In this document: piece after piece, positions 54,471 to 63,918 of the stretch | Position numbering within the stretch: the stretch's first letter is position 1 | How the letters are laid out: each line of letters starts with the position of its first letter | NCBI GenBank assembly: GCA_963662175.1 | Contig: OY759221.1 | Location: forward strand, 30,874,045-30,938,044 | Direction of reading: 5' to 3' | Length of the DNA: 64,000 nucleotides | From: Aradus depressus | Lineage: Eukaryota; Arthropoda; Insecta; Hemiptera; Aradidae | Position numbers and translations under genes: made by a program | The notes under the pieces: model-generated | Databases searched by the model: none | Seen by the model: only the letters and a program-made list of their open reading frames with translations | Told to the model about the DNA's origin: nothing

Positions 54471-55310
54471 AAGTCCCCCTCTGATCTCTACCCCCCTATG
54501 ACCAATTTGGCTAAAAATCAATAGATATCATCCCTACTACGGGATATCATGTCATGATACCATTCATTCTAACGTGAGTTAGTGGGGTTTCACACCAAAG
54601 CCGGGCCGAGCCGTGCCGCGCCGGGCGGAAAACGCTTTTGGGTTTAAATGGGAGTATTCAAACCAACCGGGCCGAGCGGTTTTGAGCAGTACTACCTCCC
54701 GCCAATTCGAGCGTTTTCTGCCAAGCCGTTTTTTTCCGTCATTCAGTCTAGTTCGGTGTTTCAGCCCAGTGAGTTACATCATTTTGCGCAATATATTGTT
54801 TTTTTATTGTTTGAAGTGGTTTTTGTTTTTTAAATTTTTTAATATTATAATGAGTGTTGACATAGTAATATTAATTAGTTCGATTCAAGAAAGAATCGCC
54901 TTCTTTCTGCCACACATTCATCATCAAGTGATGAACTATCCAATAACAACATCATCATCATCATAGTTGATGACATCATTTTGCACCACGTTTCAACTGA
55001 GACTGAATAGGAAAGAAGCACCTCTCACTACAAGGCTAGAAAACCTACTGAGAGCAAATCGGCTTCAGTGCGAACGCAGGCAGATTCCGCTCGGCTCGGC
55101 TTCGCATCGCATCGCCCGGCCCGGCACGACTCGGCTTTGGTGTGTAAGGGCCCTAAGGGTCGTGTTTACAGACACACAGACGGCAGTTTTTTTATTCATT
55201 ATTTTTTTTTTTTAATCAGAGGGTTGGAAAAATGAAATTTCGAGAAAATTTCATCATCGAATTTTCGACCTACATAACTTCCTCTATATTTCATATACTG
55301 GGATGTAATA
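54470..55310 (+). repeat. Family H copy split by a G+C-rich DNA element
   Basis: The left piece ends ATTCTAACGTGAGTTA and the right piece resumes TCGTGTTTACAGACACACAG, then GGGTTGGAAAAATGAAATTTC and ACTTCCTCTATATTTC. This matches the uninterrupted order GAGTTATCGTGTTCACAGAC. Confidence 0.7.
54586..55161. mobile_element. DNA element with G+C-rich inverted ends, inserted in H
   Basis: The ends GTTTCACACCAAAGCCGGGC and the complement of CCGAGTCGGC-like right sequence (TTACACACCAAAGCCGAGTC) are inverted repeats, extending into GCCGTGCCGCGCCGGG-type sequence. The bordering TTA/TAA could be a 3-bp duplication as in PIF/Harbinger, but the borders are not exact. The 117-codon frame is serine-rich at its end and not convincingly coding. 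Confidence 0.55.
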
Positions 55311-56139
55311 AAATTGCTTGTCACTCGAAAAGTCACTGAGAATTACGCTGTACCATGAAACAGAAAACCTCTGATACCAACACTTGCACAGTAATAATGC
55401 TTTGAAAGAGGATTTGAGGAAGGAAATGGGGAGCGTTATCTGTATACTTTTTATATTATTTTCGGATTCATTTGATCGAAAATTCATGAAATTCTTGTTA
55501 AAAATATGGAATGTTTGACCGATTACATATTACATACGAGGAAGTAAAAACATTGTTAACATATTTTCAAATAACTTATCATGTACGATTGTTAACATCA
55601 ATGAGGAAGAAGTAAAGAGGATATATGGGATGTCCAAATTGTACAAGAGCTCAGTATAACTGGAAAGGAAACACCTGGAGGTGGAAAGTTAAGTAATAAA
55701 GAGGTGCGGGTTTGAAGTGGGCTCTAGAAGAGGTGATTTAGCCTGGATGGGGGATATCGAGTTTTATCCCAGGATTCTCCCATTCTCCCAGGAGGAAGCC
55801 CATTGTTAAAGGGACTATCTCCAGAAAAACAGTAGAAGGGAACAAAGACAGATCTCATTTCAAGTTCCACCTCTCAGACAAAAACACTGGCTAACAATTA
55901 GGCAGGTCTCTCTGTCGGATTGCCAAGAGGAAAGGTTTAAGTTCAATCTGCTAAGTGTATTATAGGCGAAGGAATTGTAATGAATATTGTTACGGATTGA
56001 ACCATGTTTATTAGTAGGTCATTTCATGTATTGATGTTGATCATGGCCGGGATCAAGTTCCATTTTGTAACCTTAGTATACGAATTTACCATTCATTGTT
56101 CATCTATTTATTGAGTTTACTATTTGGTTTATTTTCATT
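55311..56139. other. Unassigned region, partly H-like
   Basis: 55430-55560 contains GAAAATTCATGAAATTCTTG and TGTTTGACCGATTACAT, an H 3' fragment. 55600-55980 has moderately balanced composition but no frame that I recognise. Confidence 0.35.
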
Positions 56140-56690
56140 CAAAAACTTATCTCCAGCGCATCCAATCCCTTCAATCCAAAATCCTTCGTACAATAGCCAA
56201 TGCTCCTTACTACGTCCCCAACAAAACCCTTCACACTCGCTAAATCCAAGTATAATTTTTTTTCTTATTTTTTTGTAAACTTTATTATTCTATACATGAA
56301 TATTATAGTTGGGCTGTCTATAACAATAATAGGTACCTAGGCCAATGGCCTAATTAACATGAGATATGAACTAGGGTACAATTCATTAATTGCCCTAAAC
56401 CAGTAACTATTCTCTCTAGTCCGTGCCCTCTATTCTGCCATACTTCCCCAACGACAGCTTAAGCGTCAATGGCCTAGAGACCTCCAGAGCAGAAGCAGTG
56501 ACAGTGATTAGATATAAACAAGAGAAAAACAGTGACTAGGGAGTGTCACCACTGGGTGATTTCTCCCCTCATGACATTTTGACATTGCCATTATCTCTTT
56601 ATTAGCACATTTGCTTGTTGTATTTATTTGTATACAGTTGTAAATAGCTATTTGTAAATAAAATTTAAAAAAATAAAAAAACTTATTTTG
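56140..56690 (+). pseudogene. Second Jockey-type LINE relic, interrupted, with A-rich 3' end
   Basis: The frame near 56151-56240 reads IQRIQSLQSKILRTIANAP and YYVPNKTLHT, the same block as NAPFYVTNKVLHRDL in the relic at 19674. After an A+T-rich interruption (56245-56400, beginning with a T-rich run) it resumes as LPQRQLKRQWPRDLQSRSS and stops. The 3' UTR ends in AAATAAAATTTAAAAAAAT. The two relics belong to related but distinct Jockey families. Non-functional. Confidence 0.75.
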
Positions 56691-56732
56691 TGTTCAAAAG
56701 AGCTTTTCTTGATTTCTTAAGTGTTTACTTCC

Positions 56733-57017
56733 CTACCTATACGAAATATAGGGGAAGTTATGTTTAGTAAGAAATTCGATGTGAAGTTTTTTTTTGATTT
56801 CCTGATTCCAAAAATTTATAAAAAAACTGTAGGAAGGGATCAGGGGAAGGGCCTCAATTAAAAAACCCTAATAACTGCCGATGTAATGAATTTATCGACC
56901 CAAAATTTAGTATGAAGATTTAGAAGCCCTATGTAAATATCAATTTTGGAGCGAAAAGTTAATTGATTAATTCGTTCTGGGGAAGTAAATTGCTAGTGAT
57001 TCACCGACGACTTTTTT
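56733..57017 (-). repeat. Family H copy, reverse, short
   Basis: CCTACCTATACGAAATATAGG, GGGCCTCAATTAAAAAACCC, AATTTAGTATGAAGATTTAG and GATTCACCGACGAC plus a T-run; about half length because of an internal deletion. Confidence 0.75.
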
Positions 57018-57030
57018 TTATTTGTTTGTG

Positions 57031-57235
57031 GTGGTTAATTCCGGCATTTCTTCCAGAGGTGTCTTCTTATTCTTTTTTCCGACAATATTTCGGGACCAAT
57101 CCGTTCATAGTGACCGGAAGAAGGGACTTGTAAGAGTCCCGAAATATTGTCGGGAAAAAGAATAAGAAGACACCTCTGGAAGAAATGCCGGAATTAACCA
57201 ACAATGGAACATCCCAGAGAAGTTTAAGAAACACA
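57031..57235. mobile_element. Penelope-like inverted element F, 205 bp, 13-bp target duplication
   Basis: The arms 57033-57095 and about 57137-57199 are near-exact inverted repeats (GGTTAATTCCGGCATTTC ... GAAATGCCGGAATTAACC). A 36-nt tail (57200-57235) is on the right only. TTATTTGTTTGTG flanks the unit exactly at 57018-57030 and 57236-57248. The centre has GGAAGAAG, hairpin GGACT/AGTCC and CGAAATA, a divergent form of the hammerhead-like motif. Confidence 0.7.
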
Positions 57236-57248
57236 TTATTTGTTTGTG

Positions 57249-57610
57249 TCTTTCCTGTCTCTTGTGAGGATTCTGTGTGTGTCTGTGAACTCGAAACTCC
57301 TGAAAAAATTGTTGTATCGACACAAATTTAATCAAAACGAAATTTTATATGAGTATCAGTATTACGAACTACACCTATTGAATTTCAGCTAATAAAATAT
57401 AGGAGGGGGAGGTTATGGGGAAGGCACCAAGTTTTGAAGTAAGTTTTTTTGATGTTTTTCAAGTTGATACTTCTTCAGCTGTACAAAGTGTAGGGGAAGT
57501 TATGTATAATTGTCGATTTATCATCATGAAATTCAGTTTTGAGTCCCTGAGTAAGACATCTATTGATTGTCCAGAAAAAATGTGTACTTCAAAGAAGTAA
57601 GAAAAAATAA
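57249..57610 (-). repeat. Diverged family H fragments
   Basis: GTCTGTGAACTCGAAACTCC, TATCGACACAAATTTAATC, then CAAAGTGTAGGGGAAGTTATG. The opposed frames at 57415-57695 have no recognised domain. Confidence 0.5.
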
Positions 57611-58776
57611 ATTGTTCTAAATCTTTTTTTTCTTCCAGAACAAAGTTGCTATTTTTATTGTCTCCTTGAACTTCCATTCTCATTAGAGAGCGCAATAAAA
57701 CTACCGATTTACTGACAGGAATTATTTGACGACTGCATTTAAATTGTACAATTTGTGCAGTGGTGCAACAATTTCTTGCAAGGAAGGTCGCGATGTTTAT
57801 CTAAATAGATTGTTTTCTAGACTGGTAAATAACTCGCTTTAATTGCTCTACCCTTCGTCTATCTATTTAGCGAAATCGAGTGGAACATTGAGAAAATCTG
57901 CATTTAACGACTAGTGTTATTTTGCCCTGTTATCACTATGTTATAATTATTTATGAACTGTAAATAATAATATGTCATTATATTGGTATACAAAGGTTAC
58001 CGCCCATATGAAGTTATTATGAAAATTATTTGCGATTACTCACCAATTAATTATAATTAGGACTGATCATTTACATGACATATTATAGTAAAAATATTAT
58101 TAAGTATAATGTACTAGTACATTATATATTTATTTTTCTATTTATTCAACAATTTGCATTTTTTTTTCGGGTATAATAAATGATGATTAAATGCAATGAA
58201 ACTAATAATGTATTTTTTGAATTCAATCTTCCCCTCTCAAATTCATTTCATACTTTTTTTTTTATATATATACTTACATATAATGAAAAAATCAGGATAA
58301 TGTAAGGTTTTGCTGGGACGAAGTATGTAGTTCCTCCACTTACCACTGGGTGCTATTACTAGTATTAAAGTTTCCTTAATGTAGGCACACAGCTGGACTA
58401 TAACACAAAAAGTGTTCTAAAGGTGGCTAGAGAGATGGCAGGTGAGCCGGAAGCCCAACACTCCACTTAGCGTATCTTGGATCGTATACTTCTGGCCAGG
58501 TTTTACAGATCTGTGAAATGGTATCTTATGGGGTAGGGGACTTAAAACTTATTTAGTTTAATTTATTTATTTTTTTAACTATAGACCTTGTACTTTTCCA
58601 GTTATACGAAATATAGAGGTAGTTATGTAAACGGTATGTAGGCGACCTTGACCCGCATTTAGGCTTATAAAATGTTACTTTATTTATTAAAAAAATAAAA
58701 TAAAGCACATACTTACAAAAATTAAAAATGTTCAGACCCCTTAGAATTGGTATAAAATAAAAGAGCTTTAACTAAA
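57611..58776. other. A+T-rich, no recognised gene
   Basis: Weak H-like start at 58595-58640 (CAGTTATACGAAATATAGAGG). Otherwise nothing supported. Confidence 0.4.
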
Positions 58777-59631
58777 GCCTAGTCCACACTAGTACACATG
58801 TTGCGCGATTTTGGTCTCTGAGACGTGTCTCAGGTTGTCTACGTAGACATGTCTATAGACCAATCCTACGGGCCTGTTGCGAGGCCAAAAATCGCAGGTC
58901 TAAAGTCTCCCGATCGGAATGGGAGACCGCATGCAACGTTAGACATATTGCGCAACATTTTGACAGTGTGGACGTCATTCGGCGTCTAGAGGCGAGACAC
59001 GTCCCAGTCTGTCTCCAGCTTCCGTGGTGTGATTCGGCTCTTTACAGTTATTTTCCAAAGTTTTATTTAGTTCTTTTGAAAACATGTGGTCTAACGAGAA
59101 GGTTTCAAAGCTAATGATGAGATAATCGCTTCGCAAACCTCTAGTACCATTTTCGATATTGCCTGCTTAGATATTCTGATGGTGTACATGAGGCTCGTGA
59201 ATGAGTCTCAACTTGCTAGAAAACGCAGGGATATTGCCAGTCGAAGAGAAGCTGTGATGGTTTCTCTAAATTTTGTATCGTGCTTCATTATTATCCCTCC
59301 AACCATCAGAAGCAAATCTTCAAAATCAGTAGGCGACAGCTGGGTGAAATTTCGAAAACCCATGACGTCTTCCAGTCTTAATTTATTTAATAATGCATTA
59401 CCGAACCTAGGTCCTTCTGCGAGCATTTCGCGCGACCACTAACGTTTACGCTTTCGCGTTCTTTCACTTGTAATTAGCACTAAGTAGGAACTCATTTCAC
59501 ACAAAACAATGTCCTCCATGGTGGATTGCGAAGATGAGACAAAGAACGGTGTCTCTAGACAGTCTGTAGACCGTGTCTCGAGACCGCCTATAGACGAATC
59601 GCGCAACATGGTCTACTAGTGGGTACTAGGC
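58777..59631. mobile_element. PIF/Harbinger element remnant, 855 bp
   Basis: The left end GCCTAGTCCACACTAGTACA and the complement of the right end (GCCTAGTACCCACTAGTAGA) are inverted, continuing with CATGTTGCGCGATT at both ends. Internal ATGTCTATAGAC / GTCTCTAGAC words repeat near both ends. TAA on the left and TTA on the right border it but differ. It encodes a damaged transposase on the minus strand. Confidence 0.8.
59095..59521 (-). pseudogene. HARBI1-like PIF/Harbinger transposase, N-terminal part
   Basis: On the minus strand the frame starts ATG-GAG-GAC at 59521 and includes a basic RTRKRKR, a TAG stop, then WSREML, LLNKLRLEDVMGFRNFTQL, DFEDLLLMVGGIIMKHDTKF, ITASLRLAISLRFLAS, a TGA stop, and DSFTSLMYTIRISKQAISKM with EVCEAIIS. 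The order (W-rich start, LRLED...F.NF, I.K.DT..R, RL..TLRFLA.G, FRIS...I..I..EVC.AI) is that of HARBI1-like nucleases. The catalytic DDE region is missing. Two in-frame stops make it a pseudogene. Confidence 0.85.
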
Positions 59632-59755
59632 TTTAAGATTTAGGAAATATTTTTCAAGACTTTTACTTCCTCGGTAAGAAATTCGATGTGGTGCTTTCAA
59701 CGTTTTCCGATCTCCTATACTACCTTATTTAAAAAGTAATATTTAAATAAATTAC

Positions 59756-59993
59756 ATACGTAATGTGGCCATTACAGGACTTTCTTATACCGACGACGCT
59801 TACAGAACATTTTCTCCCTTTCTTCCCCTCCGCTTCTCAAAATCATTTCATTGCTTACTGAGTATACGAAAGTAATGAATAGGCGACGGTGGTATTTTTT
59901 TGTTCCTTTGTACAGCATAATTTTGAGAGTGACAGAGGTAGGAATAGAGAGAGCAATCCGTGAGCGTGTTTAGTATAAGAAAGTCCGGCAATG
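59756..59993. repeat. Family P palindromic repeat
   Basis: Left GTGGCCATTACAGGACTTTC, right TATAAGAAAGTCCGGCAATG; internal TACAGCATAATTTTGAGAG. This copy shows both ends of the family well. Confidence 0.65.
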
Positions 59994-60393
59994 TCCATAT
60001 TTTATTTTTTTCGTAATTTTTTATAATTTTTCATAAAAACTGTCAATAATGAAACCATATTTTAAAGTTGCTATGATTTACGATATAAAAATGACTTATA
60101 GTCCATTGGTTATAGTGCTCTATATCTACGAACATGATAACTCTTGACGGAATGATGTATCAACATGAAATTTTATATGTATATCCAGAACCCTATACAT
60201 TTTCAGCGGAATCATCCGAAGGGGGTCAGAGGGTGGCTCAACTCATACATCCCAATAACTGCCGATCTGATGAATGTAAATACATGAAATTCTGTATGAG
60301 AGAGAATTCCGAAATTCCTGAGTAAGTACTCCTATAGATTTTCAACCAATTCGGCCAAAGGATGGGAGCGATTATGGGGGAGATGAACTTAAT

Positions 60394-61001
60394 CAGCCCC
60401 GCCGCAACATATAACAGTGCCCTAGGCCAAAATCTACCTTGCGCCCTCTTGTAAGGAGAGAAAATTTCAATAATTAATAAATAAAACTTCATAAAAAAAT
60501 TGTTTAATGTTTAAATTTATTATAAAAAAATTTAAAAAAATATATATACTATATATAAAAAAAATATAAAAACAACATATGTATATTATCATAATATATC
60601 TGAAAAAATGATTGAAAGACATCAAATTGTATCAATTTTTGGAAAAATTCAACTGTATTTTTCGGGCTTTAGCATTAGCAAATTCTTCTATTACATCCTT
60701 GAAATTTATGTTCTTGGCCAGTTCGTTTTCTATTGCAAGAACAGCAGGAGCATGGAGTCTTTCTTGTGTCATAGTTCATCTTAAAGATGTTTTTATTAAT
60801 TTCAATTTGCTAAAACTCCTTTCGCAACTGGCTACTGATACTGGAATCGTTAAAAGTATGCGTAACGCAATCCACAAGTTCGTGAATAAGTCGCAAGTAT
60901 TAGTTGTTTTTTTCAATTCTTTCAATCAAGGTCAAAGAGTCAACAACTCTTGTGCCCCTAACATCGAGGCGCCCAAGGCGATCGCCCTTCCCGCCTGGCT
61001 G
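60394..61001. mobile_element. hAT element remnant, 608 bp, 8-bp target duplication
   Basis: The termini CAGCCCCGCCGCAA and the complement of TTCCCGCCTGGCTG are inverted (CAG...CTG). AACTTAAT flanks both sides (60386-60393, 61002-61009), a perfect 8-bp duplication. It retains only the C-terminal part of a transposase gene on the minus strand. Confidence 0.88.
60632..60925 (-). pseudogene. hAT transposase C-terminal dimerisation region
   Basis: On the minus strand the frame reads NLWIALRILLTIPVSVASCE, RSFSKLKLIKTSLR, an in-frame TGA (60776-60778), TMTQERLHAPAVLAIENELA and DVIEEFANAKARKIQL. The block LW..LR.LLTIPVSVAS.ERSFS.LK.IKT.LR.TM.QERL is the conserved hAT dimerisation domain, most like transposases related to ZMYM1-type proteins. 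The catalytic region is lost. The + frame at 60612 is its shadow. Confidence 0.9.
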
Positions 61002-61318
61002 AACTTAATAACCCAAATAACTGCCGTCATAATGACGGCATCGACACAACGTTTTATATATCTATCCAGGACCCACTAAAGATGACGCCTGTCGATTTAC
61101 AGCGACATTGTCCGAAGGGATGGAAGGGCTCGACTCAAAATATCGAATAACTCTTGCTGCATTGAATGTATCAACACGAAATTTAATTTTAACAAGTAAG
61201 CTATCTATATATTTTTAATTAAATAGGTAGATTTGGTTGAGAGGGAGAGAGAAAACTTAGTTGATTAATTCGTGCTGGGGAAGTACATTGCTCCATGATT
61301 CATCGACGACTTTTTTTC

Positions 61319-61914
61319 TTTTAGATGCTGAATTTATTTATGTATAAATATATATTCTATTCTATGACAGAGACAAAGTATGGCAGGGTGGCTGCCTATA
61401 GAAAGTATGTAGCCATGATCTAACGTCGTTATATTTTTGAACTGCATGAAAGTACAGCGGAGTTGGCAGTTACATCATGCCACTCTGGTGTAATTGAGTC
61501 TATACTCAATAAAAATGCGGTTACACAACCAAAAATTTTCAACATAGACCTGAAAACACCATTGATAATTTACTGACATTGTAAATATCATAGGGATGTT
61601 GTGTCCTTCTTTCTGAAGTGGTACAACATCCAATTTGGCTATTTGATTATGTAAATTTATTTAATTTATTAGGCGGTTGTCAGCGGTACAACACCTTGTG
61701 TAATTGGAGAGAATTAATAACATTTTAATAAAGACAAGTCACTTTGTCATGAGCCAAGGTTGCCAGAAACACCCACCACTTTTCTCGCCTTGTTATTCAC
61801 TCTTTAAGAATTTTTTTTAAAGGGTTTCCTTCGCCAAGAGATCCCTTAAACTATGTTTAAAACGTATTTCTGGCCACTAGTGAACTATATATGCTGTATT
61901 GAACCTTTTCCAAA
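61319..61914. other. Unassigned A+T-rich stretch
   Basis: No gene or repeated family is recognised before the tandem repeat flanking the Tigger element. Confidence 0.4.
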
Positions 61915-62000
61915 AAAGGAAGTTTTATGTCCAATGAAAATTATTTAAATTAGGAATACAATGGGGGTTGTTCATTATTGAAAATTTTGATTTGCGGAAA
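61915..62000. repeat. Unit of a short tandem repeat, left of the Tigger element
   Basis: CCAATGAAAATTATTTAAATTAGG, AATACAATGGG and TTTTGATTTGCGGAAATA match 63713-63790 (GCAATGAAAATGATTTAAATTAGG, TTGGATTTGCGGTAAATAG). The repeat unit is about 120 bp. Confidence 0.75.
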
Positions 62001-62453
62001 TACAGTATACGCTGCTTAATGTAATCACTGTTAATGTTATCAACCGCTTATTGTGATCAAAATGGTTTGGAACGGGCCCATGCAATATTAATGCATTCAA
62101 ATTTTTCCGTTTATTGTGATCAATGTTATTATTTTTTAGCTGGTTGTTCTCAAAAATGACAAAAAAAACTATTGCTGTTGTGATGATTCTCTGACCTAGT
62201 TCTTTGTTTCATTTCCTGGGAAGCGGAAAGACTGGAGCTGAGCTTCTCCCACCAACAACTGTCAGAGCTCAGTGTGTTTTCAAATTTCATGCAAATTCGA
62301 ATTGTTTTGTGAAATTAAAGTGTTCGGATTTAAATAAACTAATAAATATCTAAACATCTTAAGATCGTACAATCGCCTTTCTACGGAGATGAGCCAGGGT
62401 AAAGCGGCCATTCAATAAAAAAATTCTCACCCCTTGCTGAATAAACTCTAAAG

Positions 62454-63288
62454 CATGTATGGGACAACCTTTGACATGTTGCGGGCCAAACTTTAGTGTG
62501 CAAATACGTTCGCGGGCCGCGTAGATGGTTCAAAATAAAATAACGTCGGACTTTAAAGTAGTGTTCATAATTTTTAGCGATAGATATCAGACATGAAATA
62601 ATAAGACAATGTTATTATAATACAACTTATTAAAATAACAAAATGAAATGAAAAAAAATAGGTACAATATTATAATTAAATCGTGAAATTTGGAATTATT
62701 ACAAACTACGAAAGTTAAGTAGCGACACCGAAATCAATGAGACACTTGAGCTTGAATTTGGGAAACTAATCCATTGATGTTTGGATTAATTCCACTGATA
62801 CAAAGACGTAAAGAATTTTCCAAATTATCTTCAGTGAGCCTTGTACGATGTTTTCATTTATTAACTTTCATAATTGAAAAGAACTGTTCGCATTTATAAG
62901 TACTGCCAAACGCACAAATCAATCTTCTTGCGAATTTTCTAAGCTGCGGAAAATGGTCTTCTTCGAGGTATTTTTTGTAGAAATCGCACAACTCCATGTC
63001 TTCAAATTTAGATTTTAGGAGTGAGTTTTCTTGAATCTCGATCAACTCCATTTGCAAGTTTATTGATCATAAACAAACACGCGATGACATGAATTTTTCC
63101 TCACTCGCCTTGCTCGCTCACTTGATTCCGCAGGAGCAAGCGACAAACCCCATCCTACTCGATCTTCCTAATTTGGAGTGAGTGTGAGTAAGTAGTGTAA
63201 TATTTTTTTTTTTTTATTGGGTTTTTCAAAATGTCTAGCGGGCCGGACCAAATCTTACAGCGGGCCGGTTGTTGCTCACATACCTATG
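62454..63288. mobile_element. hAT (Charlie/GTF2IRD2-like) remnant, 835 bp, inside Tigger
   Basis: Perfect 8-bp target duplication CTCTAAAG (62446-62453, 63289-63296). The ends CATGTATGGGACAACC and the complement of GGTTGTTGCTCACATACCTATG are imperfect inverted repeats. Both ends contain GCGGGCC words. The C-terminal end of the transposase lies on the minus strand. Confidence 0.88.
62734..63057 (-). pseudogene. hAT transposase C-terminus, GTF2IRD2/SCAND3-like
   Basis: The frame reads MQMELIEIQENSLLKSKFED, LCDFYKKYLEEDHFPQLRKF, RRLICAFGSTYKCEQFFSIM and KVNK, then a TGA (62854-62856), and continues KHRTRLTEDNLENSLRLC and NPNINGLVSQIQ to a stop at 62734. The series ELIELQ...L...F, FPQLRKFA, FGSTY.CEQ.FS.MK, RTRLTD.NLE..LR is characteristic of the hAT-Charlie branch seen also in GTF2IRD2- and SCAND3-type genes. 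One internal stop and loss of the N-terminal two-thirds make it inactive. Confidence 0.9.
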
Positions 63289-63297
63289 CTCTAAAGC

Positions 63298-63510
63298 AAC
63301 GAAAGACCATCGAGAGTGCAGCTCTTCAGAACGACAACCAAAATCGAAAACGATAAAGGGAAGGAAAAGATGTTGAGTGCGCCCTTAAGGAATGGTTTCT
63401 AAAAGTGTGGGGAAAATACAGTAGTGAATGGTCCTTCACTTCGGCATAAAGCTGAGGAAATAATCCAAAAAAAAAAATTGGGAAAACTTCCTAAAGATTT
63501 ATGCACATAG
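63298..63510 (+). pseudogene. Tigger/pogo transposase N-terminal HTH relic
   Basis: One frame gives QRKTIESAALQNDNQ, a TAA, then KDVECALKEWFLKVWGKYS. In the next frame VNGPSLRHKAEEIIQKKK follows. The pattern AL..WF......G..V.GP.L..KA.E is the second helix-turn-helix of CENP-B/Tigger-type transposases. The start of the gene was separated by the hAT insertion; the DDE domain is absent. Confidence 0.7.
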
Positions 63511-63670
63511 TATGTTCATATGTAATATGTACCTAATAAACACTGCTTCTTGTATACATAAGTTTGTTTTGTTTTTGGTCTCCCCTGTTGCCTTTTGCTT
63601 ATTGTTATCAGTCGGTTAATGTTAACACTTTGTCAGGGTCCAAAGTGATCACATTAACCGGCGTGAACTG

Positions 63671-63840
63671 TAGTTGCATCAATGATAATTTATTTCTTTT
63701 ATTAGGTTTGCATGTGCAATGAAAATGATTTAAATTAGGAATACATTGGGTTGTTAGGATTATTGATAATTTGGATTTGCGGTAAATAGATACATACATC
63801 AATGATAATTTATTTATTTTTTGTATGTTACAGGTAAGTC
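63671..63840. repeat. Short tandem repeat (about 120 bp) right of the Tigger element
   Basis: CATCAATGATAATTTATTTC (about 63678) recurs as CATCAATGATAATTTATTTA (about 63798). Together with 61915-62000 these are units of one array, and the Tigger element inserted at a TA inside a unit. Confidence 0.75.
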
Positions 63841-63918
63841 ACCAGGGAATCATTTTATGGAACGGTTTGAGGTGACTATAAGTATATTTGTTTATTATAT
63901 ATTTAAAAATAATATATA

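Larger units (their letters stand above)
60120..61318 (-). repeat. Family H copies, reverse, one split by a hAT element
   Basis: 60130-60320 has AACATGATAACTCTTGACGG, CAGCGGAATCATCCGAAGGG, TGGCTCAACTC and AATAACTGCCGATCTGATG. 60330-60393 plus 61002-61318 read as one copy across the hAT element: TTCGGCCAAAGGATGGGAG, then ATAACTGCCGTCATAATG, to GTGCTGGGGAAGTACATTGC and CATGATTCATCGACGAC. Confidence 0.7.
62003..63670. mobile_element. pogo/Tigger-type transposon remnant, interrupted by a hAT element
   Basis: The left end CAGTATACGCTGCTTAATGT and the complement of the right end (CAGTTCACGCCGGTTAATGT) are inverted, with TA on both sides (62001-62002, 63671-63672). Sub-terminal TTATTGTGATCA-type repeats follow. 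A transposase N-terminal relic lies near the right end. Without the hAT insert the element would be about 825 bp. Confidence 0.82.

Noticed and set aside
54613..54966. 117-codon frame as a gene
   Set aside because: It begins in the G+C-rich terminal repeat of a DNA element, is rich in low-complexity Phe and Ser stretches, and shows no domain.
59179..59442. 87-codon plus-strand frame
   Set aside because: Antisense shadow of the HARBI1-like relic.
60612..61079. 155-codon plus-strand frame
   Set aside because: It is the antisense shadow of the hAT transposase relic on the minus strand.
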